Source of the DNA: Bugula neritina
Taxonomy: Eukaryota; Bryozoa; Gymnolaemata; Cheilostomatida; Bugulidae
Length of the DNA stretch: 64,000 nt
Assembly (NCBI GenBank): GCA_964035545.1
Contig: OZ037766.1
Span: 32,435,773-32,499,772, forward strand
Direction: 5' to 3'
Below, one piece after another: positions 13,901 through 22,900 of this stretch. The translations under genes and the position numbers were made by a program. Within the stretch, counting starts at the first letter, position 1. Every line of letters begins with the position of its first letter. The notes under the pieces are model-generated. The model worked only from the letters and a program-made list of their open reading frames with translations, was not told the origin of the DNA and searched no databases.

Positions 13901-16900
13901 CTCGGTTGTGAAGGACAAGAAATCTAATAACAACAGGTTCAGTCACTCACTTCCCTTCCGCAGGACTAAACTCACTGTCTAGCCCTAGTGTCAGTGATGT
14001 GTTTAGAGGTTGGGTGCGTCTATAGCCCACCCGACTAATGCTCACTCAGCAACTTACTTAGGCTTGTTAGTCGGCTTTTATACTTCATTGTTGAAATTTT
14101 TCCTGATGATCAAGTCGAATGTTTTGCAAACATAGATGTAGTGATCAGACTACGGTTAACTTGACGTGGGAGTTGTGTTTTCTCAGATACAATCGTAAGA
14201 AGAAAAAAGTTCACTCCTTAGAGTTGGTTGGGCTGGACGGAGAAGAGAAATCAAAACGAGGTCGTAAGACAAGAGTCAGTTCGAGTTCTGCAGACGACAA
14301 AGCGGCCGACCAATTAGATGATGACGAGTTCAAAAGTAGCGGCTCTGAAATTATCCCTTCATCCAGGAAAAGAAAAATACGGAGGTTTGCTTTGAATTTA
14401 TCTTAAGAAAAGTATATCAGTGGCGTGGTTACAACTCCTGGTGTGTAGTGAGAGTATAACTCCTTGTGTGTAGTGAGAGTATAACTCCTTGTGTGTAGTG
14501 AGAGTATAACTCCTTGTGTGTAGTGAGAGTATAACTCCTAGTATGTAGTGAGAGTATAACTCCTAGTGTGTAGTGAGAGTATAACTCCTAGTGTGTAGTG
14601 AGAGTATAACTCCTTGTGTGTAGTGAGAGTATAACTCCTAGTGTGTAGTGAGAGTATAACTCCTTGTGTGTAGTGAGAGTATAACTCCTAGTGTATAGTG
14701 AGAGTATAACTCCATGTGTGTAGTGAGAGTATAACTCCTTGTGTGTAGTGAGAGTATAACTCCTGGTGTGTAGTTAGAGTATAACTCCTTGTGTGTAGTG
14801 AGAGTATAACTCCTAGTGTGTAGTGAGAGTATAATTCCTGGTGTGTAGTTAGAGTATAACTCCTAGTGTGTAGTGAGAGTATAACTCCTAGTGTGTAGTG
14901 AGAGTATAACTCCTGGTGTGTAGTTAGAGTATAACTCCTTGTGTGTAGTGAGAGTATAACTCCTAGTGTGTAGTGAGAGTATAACTCCTGGTGTGTAGTT
15001 AGAGTATAACTCCTTGTGTGTAGTGAGAGTATAACTCCTAGTGTGTAGTGAGAGTATAACTCCTGGTGTGTAGTGAGAGTATAACTCCTTGTGTGTAGTG
15101 AGAGTATAACTCCTAGTGTGTAGTGAGAGTATAACTCCTATTGTTCCTATTGTATGGAGTTTGTCATTATTCAACAAATCTACAGTGAAGCTGTAAAGCT
15201 AGCCTTAAGGGAGCTGATTTTACTCATAAACTGAAAGTATGTATGCAGTTAATGGCTGTGTATTCTGCTAAGAAAGTTGAAGGTCACATGCTATAGACTA
15301 TAGAGAGTAGTCTTTGGCTGCTACTGGAGAAATTTTTCTAAGAAAGCTAAAAAAGCTGAGTTGGAGAAAGCTGATGACTCATATAACCAGCAAAGTGGAA
15401 CAAGGCATGGCTTTAACCAATGAGCATTGAGAGAATGTCAGTCTCCTTGCTGATTGGATGAGACGTATATTTAGAGTGTATTTATTCTCAGTTCCAGTGG
15501 AAGTTGCTCTCCTGATGCGATAGACAAGAAGCTGACCGCCAGACACAAGGGTAAGACTAAGAAGGTGCGACGTAGAGTGCAGGTCAGAGCAAGTAGCAGC
15601 AGCAGTACTGGTAGCAGTTCTAGCAGCAATAGTGGCTCATCATCAGACAGCGACATAAAGGTTACTAGTCCCCTGAAAGGCAGGCATAAGATCAGAAAGG
15701 TTATGGACGACAGCAAGTTGAAGAACTCCACAAAAAGTGCTCATCGGCTGGAGATGGAGAGACGGAAGAGAATCGAGGAGAAGCAGAAGAAGGTACACGT
15801 GTTTCTCATTCTTGTCACTCGTTTTAGTGCACATTTTATGTGTTGAAGTTGTCTTCTACCACTTAGCAGATTTGTGATAAATTTACTGGTTCTAATCAAC
15901 ACGCACAGCTTTTGTACATTGTATTATGTGTATTATTTATTATAGTAGAGTAATATCATTCACATTACATAATAGAAAGTCCCTTCCTTCTCTATAAAGT
16001 TGTTCAGTAATTCACCAACTTTTTAATTTGACCAGCTGTGTTTTTGTTTTGAATTGTTCTCTCATTGTATATTTTTACTGCAAAATCTAATCGAATATTC
16101 TAAAAGTTGCTGTAAGTATGGCCAATATTTTGTGGTGTCACATTGATGGTATGTGTTGGGTGCCTCAGTACAACGAGGAGTTGCTGGTACAGTCTGAGTC
16201 TAAGAGTAAACCTACTAAGTACAATCACCTGATACTGGAGAAGGACACAAAAGGCAGGACAGTGGTAGAAGTTGACCCGAATCTCGTTAGGAAGCTTAAA
16301 CCCCACCAGGTATTCCATTTCATCCGACAAACCCCATTCCTACTCTTAGTATGCAGTTTACTTTGCTTTCTGCTGTGACATTACATAATATGCTGCCTCA
16401 TTTTGTGTGACACACGGCAATATATATTACAATGTGGTAATATATATTACACGCATTATACTATATATTACACAAACTGTAATATATATTATATTACACA
16501 CACTGTAATATATATTATATTACACACACTGTAATATATATATTACACACACTGTAATATATATATTACACAAACTGTAATATATACTATATTACGCACG
16601 CACACACTGTGACAGGTTGAAGCTGTCCAGTTTCTCTGGGACTGTGTCTGTGAGACCGTGAAGAGGGTAAAGGATGGTCAGAGTGGTGGCTGTATACTCG
16701 CTCATTGCATGGGACTCGGCAAAACGCTCTCGGTTAGTGATGTCATTTCCTGTTTGAGATTGCGGTTGACAGAAATTGATTCAGAATGAGTAGGTCGGTG
16801 AACAAAGCTGTGTATCTGCTTGCAGTTGATTACGTTTGTCCACACGCTACTGGCTCACGAAGACAAGCTCAACCTACGCAGGATGTTGGTAATAGCTCCT

Positions 16901-19900
16901 CTCAACACCGTGCTTAACTGGAAGGATGAGGTCATCAAGTGGACGGAGAATCTGGAGATAGACATCGACGTGAGTCGGTTATGTTATTAGTTTGATCATG
17001 TGGTTTAGGTGCGGCCATATTTGTTTACCATTATTGTGACTTTTTTGGCGTATTATTTGGGCTACCTTATCAACTTGAATAACCAGTGTCTTGTTACGCA
17101 TCAGTTTTACAATGTTACTTAATATTGATATACAGTATGTATATTGTATAATATTATATGACAATGTCTCCTACAATGTATATTGTATAATATTATATGA
17201 CAATATCTCCTACAATGTATATTGTATAATATTATATCTCAATATCTCCTACAATGTATATTGTATAATATTATATGACAATATCTCCTACAATGTATAT
17301 TGTATAATATTATATGACAATATCTCCTACAATGTATATTGTATAATATTATATGACAATATCTCCTACAATGTATATTGTATAATATTATATCTCAATA
17401 TCTCCTACAATGTATATTGTATAATATAATATGACAATATCTCCTACAATGTATATTGTATAATATTATATGACAATATCTCCTACAATGTATATTGTAT
17501 AATATTATATGACAATATCTCCTACAATGTATATTGTATAATATTATATCTCAATATCTCCTACAATGTATATTGTATAATATTATATGACAATATCTCC
17601 TACAATGTATATTGTATAATATTATATGACAATATCTCCTACAATGTATATTGTATAATATTATATCTCAATATCTCCTACAATGTATATTGTATAATAT
17701 AATATGACAATATCTCCTACAATGTATATTGTATAATATTATATGACAATATCTCCTACAATGTATATTGTATAATATTATATCTCAATATCTCCTACAA
17801 TGTATATTGTATAATATAATATGACAATATCTCCTACAATGTATATTGTATAATATTATATCTCAATATCTCCTACAATGTATATTGTATAATATTATAT
17901 GACAATATCTCCTACAATGTATATTGTATAATATAATATGACAATATCTCCTACAATGTATATTGTTTAATATTATATGACAATATCTCCTACAATGTAT
18001 ATTGTATAATATTATATCTCAATATCTCCTACAATGTATATTGTATAATATTATATAATTATCTGATATAATATTACTCTATCACTGCCCATAATCTACT
18101 CTATTATTCTAAGAGTTGCCTCCTCAAAGTAGGAAACTGTGTCAAGATATCCTCCAATCACGTCTCAGCTATTTGCCAGGTGGACGAGCTGCAGGCCAAT
18201 AAGAAGAATGTTGACAGACTGCACAGACTGCAGAGGTGGTACTCCACAGGGGGCATCATGATTATCGGCTACGAGATGTTCCGCAACCTCACGCAGGGCA
18301 AACACGTCAAGAAGGCGGCTCATAGGGACAAGTTTACAGAGTACCTGCTCAAACCAGGTACTTACCTCTATTCACCCCTGCTTACTTACCTCTATATAGT
18401 GTATGTTTACCTCTACATACTTACCTTTATGTACCTCTGTATACTTACCTCTGTGTTCTTACCTCTATATACCCACTTCTCTGTATGTTCACCCCTCTAC
18501 ACTCTTCTCTCTGCATACTTACCTCTCTACACTTACTTCACTCACACAGACATTTAGTTTATATTTGTGTATCTCTACGACGCAGGGCCCGACCTCGTTG
18601 TCTGTGATGAAGGTCATCTGTTGAAGAACTCAAAGTCCAATATCCGCAAATCTGTGATGCGAATAGAGAGCAAGAGGAGGGTGGTGTTGACTGGCACCCC
18701 GCTACAGAACAATCTCAAGGAATGTAGGTTATTCTATTCTATCTGGTTATACGAGTGAAACTAAACACTAATTCACAGACTGCTACTTCTGATATACTAA
18801 TGTTTACTTCTGGAGAGTTGGTGTCTAAATTATGTCACAAGATTTTTTATTTTAATGCGAAAATCCCAAAATATGTTGTAATCCAATTGAAATCCAATTG
18901 TATACTTTGAGTCTTGTTGACGAATAGAGACCTTTAATTATCACATATCGTATTTGTCTCCCCTCGCTTCACCCCATTTCTGTCCTTGGCTAGCCTCAGC
19001 TCTTACTGTGCTTACAGACCACTGTATGGTGGACTTTGTGAAGCCCAATCTGCTGGGAACAGAGTCTGAGTTCAACAACAGGTTCATAGCTCCCATCACC
19101 AACGGCCAGTACGAAGATTCTACGCCTTTCGACGTCAAACTGATGAAGAAACGGGCGCATGTCCTGCATGAGATGCTGGCCGGGTGTGTGCAGGTACAGT
19201 ATCAGTTCTATGTAGATGTGTACAGGTACAGTATCAGCGCTATGTAGATCTGTACAGGTACAGTATCAGTACTATGTAGATGTGTACAGGTACAGTATCA
19301 GTGCTATGTAGATCTGTACAGGTACGGTATCAGTGCTATGTAGATGTGTGCAGGTACAGTATCAGTGCTATGTAGATGTGTGCAGGTACAGTATCAGTGC
19401 TATGTAGATCTGTATAGGTACAGTATCAGTACTATGTAGATGTGTACAGGTACAGTATCAGTTCTATGTAGATGTGTGCAGGTACAGTATCAGTACTATG
19501 TAGATGTGTGCAGGTACAGTATCAGTGCTATATAGATGTGTGCAAGTATAGTATCAGTGCTATGTAGATGTGTGCAGGTACATTATTAGTGCTATGTAGA
19601 TGTGTGGAGAGGCAATGGCAGCTCTACTTTGTGTATTACAGAGGAAAGATTACTCCGCACTGATTAAATTTTTACCTCCGAAATACGAATACATTTTGGG
19701 TGTGAAGTTGGGAGAACTACAAGTAAAACTGTACCAGCGATATCTGGACATGTTAAAAGGAGACAAATTAGGTGAGAGTTATCAGTTCACTTCTCCCTGT
19801 AGCTTATGGGCTGTCTGCAGTAATACAAACTTGTGTTTGTTTTTAACCCTTCTTAGATAACAACTACTCTCTTTTTAACAATAATTAGTATATCCACAAC

Positions 19901-22900
19901 TGTATTCAATCTTCCTTTGGTTGCTCAGGTGTGAGTGGAAAACTATTTCAAGATTTTCAAATATTGGGCAGAGTTTGGACTCATCCAATGATGTTGGAGC
20001 TCTACAGGCAGGTGAGCTGATCCTCTGAACTATGATTGGCTGATACGTTGAAAAGTGTTCTATTCTCTAGTCCCGTTACAGTTTGATTTACATATGTTTT
20101 GTGTTTCTTAGAGAAAGTCCGAAAATAATTTCATAGATGACGAGACGTCAGAAGCTACTCCGTCCACATCGCATAATGAAGATGGCAGCGACATTCTCGT
20201 CAGAGACAGCGATGACAGTCAGGGATCTTGGAGGCCGAGTAAAAAGTGGGTTTGTCCTGTCAGTCATTCAATTTATAACTTTCAGGGTTTGAGTGCTGGA
20301 GCTCATTTTTAATATTTAATTCTTTTGTTTTCAGAAGCTATATTTTGGATAACCATGTATTGTTGTAATTGAGTGATAACTTGATGTGTTGCTATTGTAT
20401 TGTTGTAGGAAATCTGGAAAAGATGGTAAACAGAATAATCTCAAGAAACTCAAGTCTCAAGATGCAGAAAATAAATCTGGTGGGTTTTTCTCTTGTATGT
20501 CTGATTTCCCATGTGTCCCACCCTCTTGTCATATGCCCCACCCTCTTGTCATATGCCCCACCCTCTTGTCATATGCTCCACCCTCTTGTCCTATGCTCCA
20601 CCCTTTTGTCATATGCCCCACCCGCTTGTCATATGCTCCACCCACTTGTAATATGCCCCACCCGCTTGTCATATGCTCCACCCGCTTGTCATATGCCCCA
20701 CCCACTTGTCATATGTCCCACCCGCTTGTCATATGCCCCACCCCCTTGTCATATGTCCCACCCTCTTGTCATATGTCCCACCCTCTTGTCATATGCCCCA
20801 CCCGCTTGTCATATGTCCCACCCACAAATTTTTCACGCAGACATTCTGTCATGGCCATGTGTTGTAGGCACTTCCACCCCCATCAATGGAGAGGATGCGA
20901 CATGGTGGAAAGACGAGGTGAAGGACATCAAGATGAATGACATCTCCCTCGGCTATAAGTTTGTCTTACTTCTTGAGATATTGAAGAAGTGTGAAGAGAT
21001 CGGGGACAAAGTGTAGGATAAATTCTATATGATATTATTATATTATTGTATACTGTTATATTATTATATACTATTGTATTAATATATTATTATATACTAT
21101 TATATTAGTACATATGTATTAATATATTATTATATTATTATACTAATAGATGCTATTATGTCATATATTATTATGCTATTTAAATTATAATCCTTAAATA
21201 TTTCTGCTTCTAAAATTGTTGACAGAAAATGTCTGCACTTGAGAGTTATTCTCTCTTGTTCTAACTCACATTAATGGGAAGACAACTACGAGAATGCAAT
21301 ATTTACAACTTCAGTGTAATTTAGTCTGGGCTCATATTGTAATCATTTTATTCTATGTTGAATTCAAACAAAGTGCTCAACTTGAACAGCTGTATTAAAT
21401 ACTGGTTGCTTACTGTTACCAATCACTATAACCCTTTTATACAACATGTTTGTTGAACAGTTTTCTTGCAGTTGATTGGCTAATATCTGACTAGTCTTTA
21501 TTCATCAATTTGTTTTCATTGGCTAATTGTAGTCTCCTATTCAGCCAATCAATACTCACTCTAGATCTCATTGAGGATTTTCTAGAGATGATTGACAAAG
21601 CCGTCAACAGTGATAAAGATGAAATCATGAAAACTGTAAGAAGCATTATTTAACTTCTGATTGGTTGTATTATGAGAAAGCTTTTGATTGGATGTTTTTC
21701 TATATCTCCAGCGTGTGTTATTCTTACCAACAGCTATACGGAAGCAGTAAATGGAGAAAAGGGACCAACTATTTCCGTATTGATGGCACAGTGGATGCCA
21801 AGCAGAGAGCTCGGGCCACTGCCTATTTTAACCGTCCTCAGAATCATGGGTAGGCAGTCATTCTACTGGTTGTTGTGTTACTTACACTATACTGTATACT
21901 TACTTTCTACTTTATACTTACACTCTACTTATACACTCACACTGCTGTTGTGTTACTTACAGTGCTAAGCTGTTTCTCATCTCAACCCGAGCCGGTGGCA
22001 TGGGAATTAATCTCGTTGGTGCTAACAGAGTCATCATCTTTGATGCCTCGTGGAACCCGTCCTTTGACGTGCAAGCCATCTTCCGGGCGTACAGATTTGG
22101 ACAGAAGAAACCAGTCTATGTGTACAGATTACTGGCTAAGGTATTCTATAATATCATTATATGTAGCTGATAGTGTTGGTACTGTCAGGGTACACTGTGT
22201 AGTTGATAGTACTGTCAGGGTACACTGTGTAGTTGATAGTACTGTCAGGGTACACTGTGTAGTTGATAGTGCTGTCAGGGTACACTGTGTAGTTGATAGT
22301 GCTGTCAGGGTACACTGTGTAGTTGATAGTACTGTCAGGGTACACTGTGTAGTTGATAGTACTGTCAGGGTACACTGTGTAGTTGATAGTGTTGGTATTG
22401 CCAGGGTACGATGGAAGAGAAGATATACGAGAGACAGATCGCCAAGTTGTCTCTCAGCGAGAGAGTTGTGGACGAGCGTCAGATTGACCGACACTTCACG
22501 GCCAATGACCTCAGTGAGCTTTACACCTTCAGATCAGACGATGAGCCGAGTGAGACGCCTGCCGTACCCAAAGTATGTCCGTCTGTTAGATTGCTGTGTT
22601 ATATAGTATACTATGTTATATAATGCAGTGTATTGTATTTATAACTTCTTGATTAACTGTTGGTTGCTTATGCCACCAAAATTATAATGTTTTTACAATA
22701 TTGTTAGATGATATCCTATTGGCTAATGTACTGATATTCTGTTACAGGATCTCCTATTGGCCGACCTGCTCAACTCTCACGGTAGTCTCATCAAGAAGGT
22801 CATGGAACACGACTCCCTCCTGGAGAACAAAGTGGAGGAGGAACTGAGTGAGGCGGAGAGGAAGGCTGCGTGGGAGGAGTTTCAGCAGGAGAAGGACAAG

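Larger units (their letters stand above)
8510..15792 (+). other. ATRX: ATRX linker: acidic/basic low-complexity region with short repeated motifs
   Basis: Exons 14-25 encode a Ser/Asp/Glu- and Lys-rich linker, as expected between the ADD and helicase parts of ATRX. Exon 14 opens with [13 protein letters not shown] (about 592-604), a hydrophobic core followed by acidic residues that fits a SUMO-interacting motif. It also carries SELIPK three times (from 8678, 8728 and 8792). Exon 18 has an in-frame 24-nt repeat giving SSRIPGAD-like units three times. Exons 19 and 23 each hold a related NL-x-AL/TL-x-SDSDS segment, like the leucine-rich piece before an acidic run in vertebrate ATRX. Exon 25 ends with [11 protein letters not shown] and [10 protein letters not shown], the conserved lead-in to the helicase. 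Confidence 0.8.
16169..20011 (+). other. ATRX: ATRX SNF2 helicase N-lobe exons (26-33)
   Basis: The exons encode [17 protein letters not shown], the Walker A motif [10 protein letters not shown] (Lys about 1712), [25 protein letters not shown], the DEGH box at about 1830-1833 (exon 18586-18723), [42 protein letters not shown] and [14 protein letters not shown]. Each is the ATRX-specific version of a SNF2 motif rather than a RAD54 or CHD type. Catalytic residues for ATP binding and hydrolysis are all present. Confidence 0.95.
20868..22572 (+). other. ATRX: ATRX helicase C-lobe exons (36-40)
   Basis: The exons encode [114 protein letters not shown] and [16 protein letters not shown]. These cover motifs IV to VI, including the arginine-finger segment RAYRFGQ. 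The split valine codon across exons 20868-21012 and 21533-21635 (gt plus t) confirms the joint. Confidence 0.95.

Noticed and set aside
14863-15177. Minus-strand Tyr/Ser/Thr/His repeat protein
   Set aside because: It is the reverse translation of the 25-bp intron 24 array.
17091-17429. Repeat frame with [13 protein letters not shown] units
   Set aside because: It is the 39-bp satellite; 39 is divisible by three, so the frame stays open by chance.
20369-20940. Two frames rich in His, Pro and Cys across the helicase region
   Set aside because: They join true exon pieces to a 20-bp intronic repeat. Splice sites at 20479 and 20868 remove the repeat.
22129-22494. Minus-strand Thr/Gln/Cys repeat protein
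   Set aside because: It is antisense to the 30-bp intron 39 array and ATRX exon 40.
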